Assembly: GCF_030813695.1 (NCBI RefSeq)
Contig: NZ_JAUSVA010000002.1
Span: 2,542,001 to 2,606,000 of the forward strand
Direction of reading: 5' to 3'
DNA length: 64,000 bases
Source: Kitasatospora herbaricolor
GTDB lineage: Bacteria; Actinomycetota; Actinomycetes; Streptomycetales; Streptomycetaceae
Shown here: one piece after another, positions 1-9,153 of the stretch
How the letters are laid out: each line of letters starts with the position of its first letter
Position numbering within the stretch: position 1 is the stretch's first letter
Position numbers and translations under genes: made by a program
The notes under the pieces: model-generated
Seen by the model: the letters and a program-made list of their open reading frames with translations, nothing else
Database searches by the model: none
Told to the model about the DNA's origin: nothing

Positions 1-11
1 CACGGCGCACG

Positions 12-31
12 GCTCCGGCGCACGCCGGAGC
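12..31 (-). terminator. Hairpin terminator after the first small gene
   Basis: A perfect 9-bp inverted repeat, GCTCCGGCG and CGCCGGAGC, is separated by two bases and lies just past the stop codon of the leftward gene ending at 35. There is no T tract, which is usual for Streptomyces terminators. Confidence 0.55.
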
Positions 32-34
32 GTC

Positions 35-436
35 TCAGCGTCCCCGCAGGTAGCCGCCCCCGGCGCCGTCCACGTGCACGATGTGCACCCCGACGCGTAC
101 GACCTGGCAGTCCCCCGCCCGCCAGGAGCCCGCCGGCCCGGCGCTGTCCGGCAGCGGGGTCCAGACCTCGCGGAAGGTGCTGCCGTCCGGGTTGGTCCCG
201 GTCTCCACCAGGTCGGCGCCGTCCCGCCGCAGCACCCCTTGGTCGTGTCCGGGCTCCCCCACCTGGTGGTGGAAGGTGACCAGCCCGCCGTCGTACGAGG
301 TGACCCCGGCGAACCCCCGGCTGTCGGCGTAGTACTCCCCCGCCTGCAGCCAGACGACGTGCTCCCGCTCGACCAGCGGCCCGCCGTCGCGGCTGATGCC
401 CCGGCGCAGCCAGGCGCCGTGCTCGGGGGGTCTCAT
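35..436 (-). CDS. Small hypothetical protein
   Basis: This 133-residue cytosolic protein has no signal peptide or membrane segment. I start it at ATG 436 (MRPPEHGAW) and not at the longer in-frame start at 526, because the extra 30 residues are Gly/Arg-rich and look non-coding. The body is beta-prone and rich in Gly, Asp, Val and Trp, with blocks such as VVWLQAGEYYADSRGF, VTFHHQVGEPGHDQGVLRR and STFREVWTPL. That pattern suggests a small lipocalin-like or barrel protein. I do not recognise a named family. It stands alone, with a hairpin terminator behind it and the asd terminator region upstream. Function unknown. Confidence 0.6.
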   Translation of the reverse strand: MRPPEHGAWLRRGISRDGGPLVEREHVVWLQAGEYYADSRGFAGVTSYDGGLVTFHHQVGEPGHDQGVLRRDGADLVETGTNPDGSTFREVWTPLPDSAGPAGSWRAGDCQVVRVGVHIVHVDGAGGGYLRGR

Positions 437-586
437 GGGCTCTCCCGTCCTCCGCCGTCCACTCGTGTCCCCTCCCGGCTGCCGGACCCGGCCGCCCGGG
501 CCGGTGGCGCCACCCCAGTGAGGCACGGGCGGCGCCCGCCGGCCACCGGACGCCCGACCGGGACGACCGGCACAGCCGCGGGAACG

Positions 587-623
587 ACCGCGCCCGCCCC
601 GGGACGACCGGGACGGGCGCGGT
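587..623 (-). terminator. Hairpin terminator after asd
   Basis: ACCGCGCCCG (587-596) pairs with CGGGCGCGGT (614-623). The 17-nt loop can pair further. It sits 16 bases past the asd stop codon on the leftward strand and has no T tract. Confidence 0.55.
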
Positions 624-638
624 GGTTCGCGGCGGGGC

Positions 639-1697
<1,059 letters not shown>

Positions 1698-1780
1698 TCA
1701 CAGCCGCACTCCGCCCATCATGCCTTGAACCCCGGCCGGGGCCGCCAGGTATTCCAAGGTGTGAACGGCGGGCGGTGTCC

Positions 1781-2683
1781 TCACCGGGTCAGGCGGTCCG
1801 TTCCGGCCAGTGCGACGGCGGTCTCCACCGGGCCTGCGGGCAGCAGCGGGAGCCGGACGTCCGGGGTGGGGATCCGGCCCTGGGCGTGCAGCACGGCCTT
1901 GACCACCGTCGGGTTGGGGCCGGCGAAGGCCGCCTTGGCGAGGGCCGCGAGCTGGTGGCCGAGGTCACGGGCCCGGGCCGCCTCGCCGGCCTGCCAGGCG
2001 GCGGCCAGTTCGACGAAGCGGGCGGTGGCGAGGTGGGCCGAGGCGAGGATGCCGCCGGCGGCGCCGAGCGCGAGCAGCGGGGAGAGGAAGGCGTCGTCCC
2101 CGGCCAGGACGGCGAAGCCGGCCGGCGCGGAGCCGAGCAGTTCGACGGTGTCCTGGTCGATGCCGCCGACCGCGTACTTCACCCCGGCGATGCCGGGTAC
2201 GGCGGCCAGTTCGAGCAGCGCGGCGGCGCTCAGCGGCTGCCCGGTGCGGTACGGGATGTGGTAGACGACCAGCGGGACGGGGCTGGCCTCGGCCAGCCGG
2301 CGGAAGTGCGCGACCACGCCGGCCTCCCCGGGGCGGGAGAAGGCCGGGACGGTCACCATCGCGGCGGCCGCCTCGGGGGTGGACTTGCCGAGGGCGAGCA
2401 GCGCCTCGACGGCGCCCCGGGTGCCGGCTCCGCCGGTGCCGACGAGCAGGGTGGCGCCGCGCTCGCGGCAGACGGCGGCGACCACCTCGACCACGGTTCG
2501 GCGCTCCGCCTCGTCCAGGGCGGCCGCCTCGGCGGTGGTGCCGAGGGCGGCCAGACCGGCGACGCCCTCGTCCAGCAGGGAGTGGGCCAGGGACTCCAGG
2601 GCCGGCCGGGCGATCGAGCCGTCGGCGGCGAAGGGCGTGACGAGGGGAACGAAGATCCCCGTCAGCGGGATGTGCTGGTTCAT
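1781..2683 (-). CDS. DHDPS/N-acetylneuraminate lyase family protein (DapA-like)
   Basis: TIM-barrel class I aldolase or lyase that works through a Schiff-base lysine. The 300-residue protein carries the family pattern: GTT at 48-50 (continuing AEA where DapA has GE), Y141, R146 and the Schiff-base K169 in GVKY. Spacing matches E. coli DapA (Y133, R138, K161). The altered GTTAEA and YHIPYRTG (DapA: YNVPxRT) mean the substrate may differ from aspartate semialdehyde plus pyruvate. It is divergent from a LysR gene across only 72 bp, so that regulator probably controls it. It follows asd in the same direction, but a 116-bp gap separates them. The start at ATG 2683 is well supported by the family N-terminus (GIFVPLVTPF). 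Confidence 0.85.
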   Translation of the reverse strand: MNQHIPLTGIFVPLVTPFAADGSIARPALESLAHSLLDEGVAGLAALGTTAEAAALDEAERRTVVEVVAAVCRERGATLLVGTGGAGTRGAVEALLALGKSTPEAAAAMVTVPAFSRPGEAGVVAHFRRLAEASPVPLVVYHIPYRTGQPLSAAALLELAAVPGIAGVKYAVGGIDQDTVELLGSAPAGFAVLAGDDAFLSPLLALGAAGGILASAHLATARFVELAAAWQAGEAARARDLGHQLAALAKAAFAGPNPTVVKAVLHAQGRIPTPDVRLPLLPAGPVETAVALAGTDRLTR

Positions 2684-2755
2684 GGTGATCAGCGTCGCCC
2701 GCGCCCGACCGCCGGGTCCAGTTCATATTGCCGCCGACAACCGTAAGCTGAGCCG

Positions 2756-3679
2756 ATGCTCGACGTCCGGCGTCTGCGCCTGCTCAGGGAACTCGCCCAC
2801 CGGGGCACCATCGCCGCGGTGGCGGAGGCGCTCGCCTTCAGCCCGTCCGCCGTCTCCCAGCAGCTGTCCGTGCTGGAGCGGGAGGCGGGGGTCCCGCTGC
2901 TGGAGCGCAGCGGACGGCGGGTCGCGCTGACCCCGGCCGGGCGCAACCTGGTCCGCCATGCCGAGGCGGTGCTGGAACGGCTGGAACTTGCCGGTTCCGA
3001 ACTGGCCGACGCCAGAAAGGGGTTGGCCGGATCGCTGCGGATCGGCACCTTCCCTTCGGCGGCCCGGGCGATCGTCCCCGGCGCCCTCACCGCGCTGGCC
3101 CGCGAGCACCCCGGGCTGGAGCCGATGGTCGCCGAGATGGACCCGGCCCGGGTCGGCGACGCGCTGCGGGCCGGTGAGCTGGACGTGGCCCTGGTGCACG
3201 ACTACGACTTCGTGCCGGCGCCCCAGGAGCCGGGCCTGGCCACCGAGCCGCTGTTCAGCGAGGCGATGTACCTGGCGTCCCCGGCGGGTGCCCGGCCGGC
3301 CGGGGAGGATCCGGTGGGCCGCTGGCGGGACTCCCCGTGGATCATGGGAACCCCCGGCACGCTCTGCCGGACGATGGCCGCCCGGGCCTGCGAGGCGGCC
3401 GGCTTCACCCCCCGGGTGCGCCACCAGGTCGACGAGTTCGCCACCGTGCTGGCCCTGGTGGCGGCCGGCCAGGGGGTGGCCCTGGTGCCCCGGCTGGGCG
3501 CCCCGGAGCAGCTCCCCGGCGTCACCCTGACCAGGCTGGGGATGTGCCGCCGCACCCGTACGGCGTTCCGCAGCGGCGCCGGGGCCCATCCCGCGGTGGC
3601 CGCCTTCACCGCCGCCCTGCGCACCGCGCTGCCGCCGGACCTGGACGAGGGCCCGCCGGCCCGGACGATCGCGCCCTGA
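2756..3679 (+). CDS. LysR-family transcriptional regulator
   Basis: DNA-binding regulator of 307 residues. The N-terminal winged helix-turn-helix (about residues 1-60: MLDVRRLRLLRELAHRG, then AFSPSAVSQQLSVLEREAG) is typical of LysR proteins. It is followed by a type 2 periplasmic-binding-like effector domain from about residue 90 to 295. The gene is divergent from the DHDPS-like gene, with start codons 72 bp apart. In this family that arrangement usually means autoregulation and control of the divergent gene, with the DapA-like reaction's substrate or product as a possible effector. The shared gap contains the AT-rich run TTCATATTG, a plausible promoter element, but I could not fix a T-N11-A box. 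The ligand is unknown. Confidence 0.9.
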   Translation: MLDVRRLRLLRELAHRGTIAAVAEALAFSPSAVSQQLSVLEREAGVPLLERSGRRVALTPAGRNLVRHAEAVLERLELAGSELADARKGLAGSLRIGTFPSAARAIVPGALTALAREHPGLEPMVAEMDPARVGDALRAGELDVALVHDYDFVPAPQEPGLATEPLFSEAMYLASPAGARPAGEDPVGRWRDSPWIMGTPGTLCRTMAARACEAAGFTPRVRHQVDEFATVLALVAAGQGVALVPRLGAPEQLPGVTLTRLGMCRRTRTAFRSGAGAHPAVAAFTAALRTALPPDLDEGPPARTIAP

Positions 3680-3784
3680 GCGCGCCGCGGGCCCTGTCCC
3701 GAAGCCCTTTCGACGCCCCCGGGCCGCCCGGATCGGCCCGCCACCGCTCTTGATCACCCCGTCGCCGGTCACTAGCCTGCGCGC

Positions 3785-4237
3785 ATGGCCGAACTGACGC
3801 ATTCCTCCGAGCAGGCCCCGGGCTCCCACGGCCCCTTCGCGACCAGCGAGGTCGACCCTTCGCGGATCGGCCCGGTCCGCACCGAGTACGCGCCCGACCA
3901 CGACGGCGACCCGGACCCGGGCGAGATCGTCTGGACCTGGGTCCCGTACGAGGAGAACGACGGCCGGGGCAAGGACCGCCCGGTGCTGGTGGTCGCCCGC
4001 GAGCCCGGCGGGACGCTGCTCACCGTGATGCTCTCCAGCAAGGCCCACAGCGCGGACAGCGACTGGGTGCCGATCGGGGCGGGGCCCTGGGACCGCACCG
4101 GACGCGACTCCTGGGTGTCGCTGGAGCGGGTGCTGCGGGTGCACGACGAGGGCATGCGCCGTGAGGCCTGCGCCCTCGACCGGGCCCGGTTCAACCTCGT
4201 CACCGACCGCCTGAAGCTCCGCTACCGCTGGAGCTGA
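3785..4237 (+). CDS. PemK/MazF-family protein, no adjacent antitoxin
   Basis: PemK/MazF-fold protein of 150 residues. About 45 acidic, probably disordered residues precede the domain, which starts at PGEIVWTWVPY and continues KDRPVLVVAREPGG, matching the MazF pattern GDIV...RRPALVV. The downstream TVMLSSKAH and SWVSLERVLRVHDEGMRREACALD correspond to the core strands and the C-terminal helix. Classical members are sequence-specific mRNA endoribonucleases. No small antitoxin gene lies on either side: a LysR gene is upstream and an RDD gene downstream. The protein could be an orphan toxin, a domesticated RNase or a non-toxic homologue. A strong hairpin terminator follows at 4242-4271. Confidence 0.8.
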   Translation: MAELTHSSEQAPGSHGPFATSEVDPSRIGPVRTEYAPDHDGDPDPGEIVWTWVPYEENDGRGKDRPVLVVAREPGGTLLTVMLSSKAHSADSDWVPIGAGPWDRTGRDSWVSLERVLRVHDEGMRREACALDRARFNLVTDRLKLRYRWS

Positions 4238-4241
4238 GCCC

Positions 4242-4271
4242 CCGCGGGGCCCGGCCGGGCGGGCCCCGCGG
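4242..4271 (+). terminator. Hairpin terminator after the PemK/MazF gene
   Basis: CCGCGGGGCCCG (4242-4253) and CGGGCCCCGCGG (4260-4271) form a perfect 12-bp stem with a 6-nt loop, starting four bases after the stop codon. Confidence 0.7.
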
Positions 4272-4372
4272 AAACGGACTGTTCACGCGACGATCGACGT
4301 GATCTCCTCCCGGAGGAGGGCCCGGCAGGACAGGATCGGGCCGGACAGTCAACGACGAGCTGAGCCGGGAGC

Positions 4373-5170
4373 ATGAGCACTCAGAACCCGCCGGGATACG
4401 GCTACCCGTCCGACCCGAACAACCCGTACGGCCAGACCCCGTACGGCCCGCAACCGCCGGCCCAGGGTCCCTACGGGCCGCCGCCGGTCCAGGACCCGTA
4501 CGGCGGGACCGGGCAGCCCTACGGCTACCCGCAGCAGCCCCCGCCGCCCGCCGCCGGCGGGCCCGGGTACGGCGCACCGCAGCCGCCCTACGGCGCGGAG
4601 CAGCCGGCGTACGGCCAGCAGCCCTACGGCGGCCCCGGCCACGGGCAGCAGCCCTACGGGCAGCCCGGGTACGGTCAGCCGCCCGGCCCGCAGCAGGCCT
4701 GGCCGCACTGGCTCGCCCCGCCCGCCCAGTACGGCGGCCCGCCCACGCCGGGCAGCCGCACGCTGGCCTCGGCCGGCGACCGCTTCCTGGCCCGGCTGAT
4801 CGACTCCGCCGTCCTGCTGGTCCCGTACCTGGTGCTGGCCCTGCTGCTGGAGAGCACCGGCTCGATCCTGCTCTACCTGGTGCTGGGGCTGGCGGGCTTC
4901 GGCTACGAGATCGTCATGCTGCTCACCCAGCACGGCCAGACCGTGGGCAAGAAGGCGATGCGGATCCGGGTGGTGGCCCTGCAGCACGGCGGGCGGCCGG
5001 CCGACAACGCCCTGTGGACCCGCGCGGCGCTCTACGGGCTGCCGTCGGCCGTCTACTGCCTGGGCAGCCTGTTCACCCTGGTGAACGTGCTGTGGCAGCT
5101 CTGGGACAAGCCGTTCCAGCAGTGCCTGCACGACAAGCCCGCGGGCACCGTGGTGGTCAAGGAGCACTGA
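4373..5170 (+). CDS. RDD-family membrane protein with Pro/Tyr/Gly-rich N-terminus
   Basis: The 265-residue protein has two parts. Residues 1 to about 125 are a low-complexity cytosolic tail built on PYG and PYGQ motifs. Residues about 130-265 are an RDD domain with the signature arginine/aspartate segment GDRFLARLIDSAVLL, two hydrophobic segments (AVLLVPYLVLALLLE and SILLYLVLGLAGFGYEIVML) and the motif GQTVGKKAMRIRVV. RDD proteins are integral membrane proteins of mostly unknown role; some have been linked to ion transport. PYG-rich tails are common on actinomycete membrane proteins. The start at ATG 4373 lies six bases after a GGGAGC ribosome site. A strong terminator follows, so the gene is monocistronic. 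Confidence 0.85.
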   Translation: MSTQNPPGYGYPSDPNNPYGQTPYGPQPPAQGPYGPPPVQDPYGGTGQPYGYPQQPPPPAAGGPGYGAPQPPYGAEQPAYGQQPYGGPGHGQQPYGQPGYGQPPGPQQAWPHWLAPPAQYGGPPTPGSRTLASAGDRFLARLIDSAVLLVPYLVLALLLESTGSILLYLVLGLAGFGYEIVMLLTQHGQTVGKKAMRIRVVALQHGGRPADNALWTRAALYGLPSAVYCLGSLFTLVNVLWQLWDKPFQQCLHDKPAGTVVVKEH

Positions 5171-5185
5171 GCCCGGCCGGCCCCC

Positions 5186-5233
5186 GTCACGCCGGACGAC
5201 CGGAGCGCCCCGCTCCCGGGCGTCCGGCGTGAC
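5186..5233 (+). terminator. Hairpin terminator after the RDD gene
   Basis: GTCACGCCGGACG (5186-5198) pairs perfectly with CGTCCGGCGTGAC (5221-5233), 13 bp. The loop holds a smaller GGAGC/GCTCC hairpin. It separates the RDD gene from dnaE. Confidence 0.75.
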
Positions 5234-5335
5234 GCGTCTCACAGCCCCGGCGCCCGCCCGGCCCCACGCGCCGGAACCGGTCACCGGGCGGGCGCGATGC
5301 GCCCTGGTCGCCACCCGGCGACGGGCAGTGACGGT

Positions 5336-5350
5336 CACTGTCGCACCCGT
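5336..5350. promoter_or_regulatory. Palindrome upstream of dnaE
   Basis: CAGTGACGGTCACTG is a perfect 15-nt palindrome with 7-bp arms around one central base, 98 bp before the dnaE start. Its size fits a dimeric repressor site. No binding protein can be named. Confidence 0.35.
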
Positions 5351-5447
5351 CCCGGACACCTCGTCAGGCTCAGGGAATCGATCTTCGGACCGCGCTAGGG
5401 TGGGGGTTTCCCCGCCGGAGATCTATGTCCGAGGAGTCATTTCCACC

Positions 5448-8400
5448 GTGGCCGACAGCTTCGTTCACCTGCATGTCCACACCGAGTACTCGATGCTGGA
5501 CGGGGCCGCGAAGAACGGGAAGCTGTTCGCGGAGGCCCAGCGGCAGGGCATGCCCGCCATCGCGATGAGCGACCACGGCAACATGTTCGGCGCGTACGAG
5601 TTCTTCCAGAGCGCGAAGAAGCTCGACGGAGCCGTGAAGCCGATCATCGGCATCGAGGCGTACGTGGCGCCCGGCTCGCGCTTCCACAAGAAGCCGACCT
5701 TCTGGGCGCCCGGCGGGCAGCGGCAGGTGAGCGCCGACGGCGAGGGCGGCAAGGACGTCTCCGGCGGCGGCCGCTACACCCACATGACGATGTGGGCGCA
5801 GAACGTCACCGGCCTGCGGAACCTCTTCAAGCTCTCCTCGCTCGCGTCGATGGAGGGCTACTACATGAAGCCCCGGATGGACCGCGAGCTGATCGCCGCG
5901 AACGCCACCGGGATCATCGCCACCACCGGCTGCCCCTCCGGCGAGGTGCAGACCCGCCTGCGGCTCGGCCAGTACGAGGAGGCGGTCAAGGCCGCCGGCG
6001 CCTACCAGGACATCTTCGGCAAGGAGAACTACTTCCTGGAGCTGATGGACCACGGCCTGTCCATCGAGCGGGACGTCCGCCAGGACCTGCTGCGGCTGGC
6101 CAAGGAACTGAACATCCCGCTGCTGGCCACCAACGACTCGCACTACGTCACCGCCGACCAGGCGGACGCCCACGACAGCCTGCTCTGCGTCGGCGTGGGC
6201 AAGAACAAGGACGACCCGAACCGCTTCAAGTTCAACGGCGACGGCTACTACGTCAAGACCGCCGACGAGATGCAGGCGCTCTTCAGCGAGCTCCCGGAGG
6301 CCTGCGCCAACACGCTGGCGATCGCCGAGCGGATCGAGCCGTACGACGAGGTCTTCAACTACGTCGACCGGATGCCGCAGTTCGACGTCCCCGAGGGGGA
6401 GACCCAGGCGTCCTACCTGCGCCAGAAGATCAAGGCCGGCCTGAAGGTCCGCTACGGCGACAATCCGAGCCAGGAGGTGCTGGACCGGGTCGAGCTGGAG
6501 ATGGGCGTCATCTCCCCGATGGGCTTCGACGCCTACTTCCTCGTGGTCGCCGACATCTGCCAGTACGCCCGCGACAACGGCATCCCGGTCGGCCCGGGCC
6601 GAGGCTCCGCGGCCGGCTCGATGGTCTCGTACCTGACCCGCATCACCGAGCTGGACCCGCTGGAGCACGACCTCCTCTTCGAGCGGTTCCTGAACCCCGA
6701 GCGCATCAACCCCCCGGACGTCGACATCGACTTCGACGACCGCCAGCGCGACCAGATGGTGCGCTACGTCACCGACAAGTACGGCGCCGAGTACACGGCC
6801 CAGGTGAACACCTTCGGCACCATCAAGGCGAAGGCCGCCGTCAAGGACGCCAACCGCATCCTCGGCTACCCCTTCGCGATGGGCGACCGGATCACCAAGG
6901 CGATGCCGCCGGACGTGATGGGCAAGGGCGTCCCGCTCGCGGACCTCTTCAACGAGAAGCACCCCCGGTACAACGAGGGCACCGAGATCCGGGCGCTGTA
7001 CCAGAACGAGCCCGACGTCAAGAAGATCATCGACACCGGCCTGGGCATCGAGGGCCTGATCCGCGGCACCGGCGTGCACGCGGCCGCGGTGATCCTCTCC
7101 TCGACCCCGCTGCTGGAACTCGTCCCGCTGCACATGCGGGACAAGGACGGCGTGATCATCACCGGCTTCGACTATCCGTCGTGCGAAGCCATGGGCCTGA
7201 TCAAGATGGACTTCCTGGGTCTGCGGAACCTGGGCATCATCGACCACTGCATCAAGATCGTGAAGGCCAACCGCGGTGTCGAGGTCGACATCGAGAAGAT
7301 CGCGCTGGACGACCCCACCACGTACGAACTGCTCGCCCGCGGCGACACCCTGGGCGTGTTCCAGCTCGACGGCGGCCCCATGCGCGCCCTGCTCAAGCTG
7401 ATGAAGCCCACCGAGTTCGCCGACATCTCCGCCGTCTCGGCGCTGTACCGCCCCGGCCCGATGGGCATGAACTCGCACACCAACTACGCGCTGCGCAAGA
7501 ACGCCCAGCAGGAGATCATCCCGATCCACCCGGAGCTGGAGGAGCCCCTCAAGGAGGTCCTCGGCCCCACGTACGGCCTGATCGTCTACCAGGAGCAGGT
7601 GCAGCGAGCCGCCCAGGTGCTGGCCGGCTACAGCCTCGGACAGGCCGACCTGCTCCGCCGCGCGATGGGCAAGAAGAAGAAGGAGGTCCTGGAGAAGGAG
7701 TTCGTCCCCTTCCACGCGGGCTGCAAGGAGCGCGGCTACTCGGACGAGGCGATCCAGGCGGTCTGGGACGTGCTGGTCCCGTTCGCCGGCTACGCGTTCA
7801 ACAAATCGCACTCCGCCGCCTACGGCCTGGTCTCGTACCAGACCGCGTACCTCAAGGCCAACTACCCGGCCGAGTACATGGCCGCCCTGCTGACCTCGGT
7901 GGCCGACGACAAGGACAAGATGGCCGTCTACCTGGCGGAGTGCCGCCAGATGGGCATCAAGATCCTCTCCCCGGACGTCAACGAGTCCGTGGTCGACTTC
8001 ACCGCCGTCGGCAACGACGTCCGCTTCGGCCTCAAGGCCGTCCGCAACGTCGGTGTGCCGGTGATCGAGTCACTGGTCAAGACCCGTGGCGAGAAGGGGA
8101 AGTACACCTCCTTCGCCGACTTCCTGGACAAGGTCGAGCTGGTGGTGTGCAACAAGCGCACCATCGACTCCCTGATCAAGTCCGGCGCCTTCGACTCGCT
8201 CGGGCACACCCGGCTCTCGCTGACCACCGTCCACGAGAACGCCATCGACGCCGTCACCGGCGTCAAGAAGCAGCAGGCCATCGGCCAGGACGACCTCTTC
8301 GGCGCGATGGACACCGGCGAGGACATCCCCACCATCGGGCTCGACTTCGAACTCACCGACCGCGAATGGCCGCGCAAGCAACTGCTCAGCCTGGAGCGGG

Positions 8401-9002
8401 AGATGCTCGGCCTGTACGTCTCCAGCCACCCGCTGGACGGCGCCGAGCACATCCTCTCCCGCAACCGCGACATCTCCATCGCCGAACTGCTCGGCTCCGG
8501 CCGCACCGAGGGCGAGGTCAAGCTCGCCGGCCTGATCACCTCGGTCGACCGGCGGATCAACAAGGCGGGCAACGCCTGGGCGATCATCACCCTGGCCGAC
8601 CGCGACGGCTCGGTCGAGGTGCTGTTCTTCCCCGCCACCTACAACCTGATGGCCGACCAGATGGTCGAGGACAACGTCATCTCGGCCCGCGGGCGGCTCA
8701 ACGAGCGCGACGGGTCGCTGAGCATCTTCGGGCAGGAGATCACCCAGCTCGACATCTCCTCCGCCGAGCACGGTGGCAAGCCGCCGATCCAGATCACCGT
8801 GCCCGAGGCCAAGGTCAACCCGCACATGGTCCGCGAGCTCAAGCGCTCGCTGCGGGCGCACCCCGGCGACGTGCCGGTCCGGCTGCTGACCACCAGCCGG
8901 CAGAAGAACGTCCTGTACGAGCTGGGCTTCCTGGTCAACACCGACAACGCCTTCGCCAGCGAGGTCAAGACGCTGCTCGGGCCCTCCGCCTGGAGCATCT
9001 GA
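5448..9002 (+). CDS. dnaE: DNA polymerase III alpha subunit
   Basis: Replicative DNA polymerase, 1184 residues and cytosolic. The PHP domain begins at once (HLHVHTEYSMLDGA). The family-C polymerase palm follows (GPGRGSAAGSMVSYL, then the catalytic acidic cluster PDVDIDFDDRQRDQ). Next come the fingers (RRAMGKKKKEVLEKE, YAFNKSHSAAYG), a helix-hairpin-helix region and a C-terminal OB fold (VKLAGLITSVDRRINKAG). I start it at GTG 5448, preceded by GAGGAG 11 bases upstream. The reading frame stays open to 5229, but that extension lies inside the upstream terminator and is unlike any DnaE. The resulting length matches Streptomyces DnaE (about 1180). Monocistronic, with a strong terminator behind. 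Confidence 0.97.
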   Translation: MADSFVHLHVHTEYSMLDGAAKNGKLFAEAQRQGMPAIAMSDHGNMFGAYEFFQSAKKLDGAVKPIIGIEAYVAPGSRFHKKPTFWAPGGQRQVSADGEGGKDVSGGGRYTHMTMWAQNVTGLRNLFKLSSLASMEGYYMKPRMDRELIAANATGIIATTGCPSGEVQTRLRLGQYEEAVKAAGAYQDIFGKENYFLELMDHGLSIERDVRQDLLRLAKELNIPLLATNDSHYVTADQADAHDSLLCVGVGKNKDDPNRFKFNGDGYYVKTADEMQALFSELPEACANTLAIAERIEPYDEVFNYVDRMPQFDVPEGETQASYLRQKIKAGLKVRYGDNPSQEVLDRVELEMGVISPMGFDAYFLVVADICQYARDNGIPVGPGRGSAAGSMVSYLTRITELDPLEHDLLFERFLNPERINPPDVDIDFDDRQRDQMVRYVTDKYGAEYTAQVNTFGTIKAKAAVKDANRILGYPFAMGDRITKAMPPDVMGKGVPLADLFNEKHPRYNEGTEIRALYQNEPDVKKIIDTGLGIEGLIRGTGVHAAAVILSSTPLLELVPLHMRDKDGVIITGFDYPSCEAMGLIKMDFLGLRNLGIIDHCIKIVKANRGVEVDIEKIALDDPTTYELLARGDTLGVFQLDGGPMRALLKLMKPTEFADISAVSALYRPGPMGMNSHTNYALRKNAQQEIIPIHPELEEPLKEVLGPTYGLIVYQEQVQRAAQVLAGYSLGQADLLRRAMGKKKKEVLEKEFVPFHAGCKERGYSDEAIQAVWDVLVPFAGYAFNKSHSAAYGLVSYQTAYLKANYPAEYMAALLTSVADDKDKMAVYLAECRQMGIKILSPDVNESVVDFTAVGNDVRFGLKAVRNVGVPVIESLVKTRGEKGKYTSFADFLDKVELVVCNKRTIDSLIKSGAFDSLGHTRLSLTTVHENAIDAVTGVKKQQAIGQDDLFGAMDTGEDIPTIGLDFELTDREWPRKQLLSLEREMLGLYVSSHPLDGAEHILSRNRDISIAELLGSGRTEGEVKLAGLITSVDRRINKAGNAWAIITLADRDGSVEVLFFPATYNLMADQMVEDNVISARGRLNERDGSLSIFGQEITQLDISSAEHGGKPPIQITVPEAKVNPHMVRELKRSLRAHPGDVPVRLLTTSRQKNVLYELGFLVNTDNAFASEVKTLLGPSAWSI

Positions 9003-9016
9003 CAGCGGCCGTCCGC

Positions 9017-9052
9017 CGGGTGGCCCGCCGGAACGCCGGCGGGCCACCCGGC
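9017..9052 (+). terminator. Terminator after dnaE
   Basis: A perfect 16-bp stem (9017-9032 with 9037-9052) closes on the 4-nt loop AACG. It is one of the strongest hairpins in the window. It also lies between convergent genes, so it can serve both. Confidence 0.8.
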
Positions 9053-9153
9053 GTTCCGGTACTGCCGGACCGTACGCCCCGGGGCCGGGCCGGACGGCCC
9101 CGGGGCGCAGGTGCTCAGCAGGTCGGGCGGTCAGGCGGCCGAGCGTCAGGCGG

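Noticed and set aside
5229..5447. In-frame 73-codon extension of dnaE
   Set aside because: It starts inside the RDD-gene terminator stem, is Arg/Pro-rich and has no counterpart in DnaE proteins; GTG 5448 has a ribosome site.
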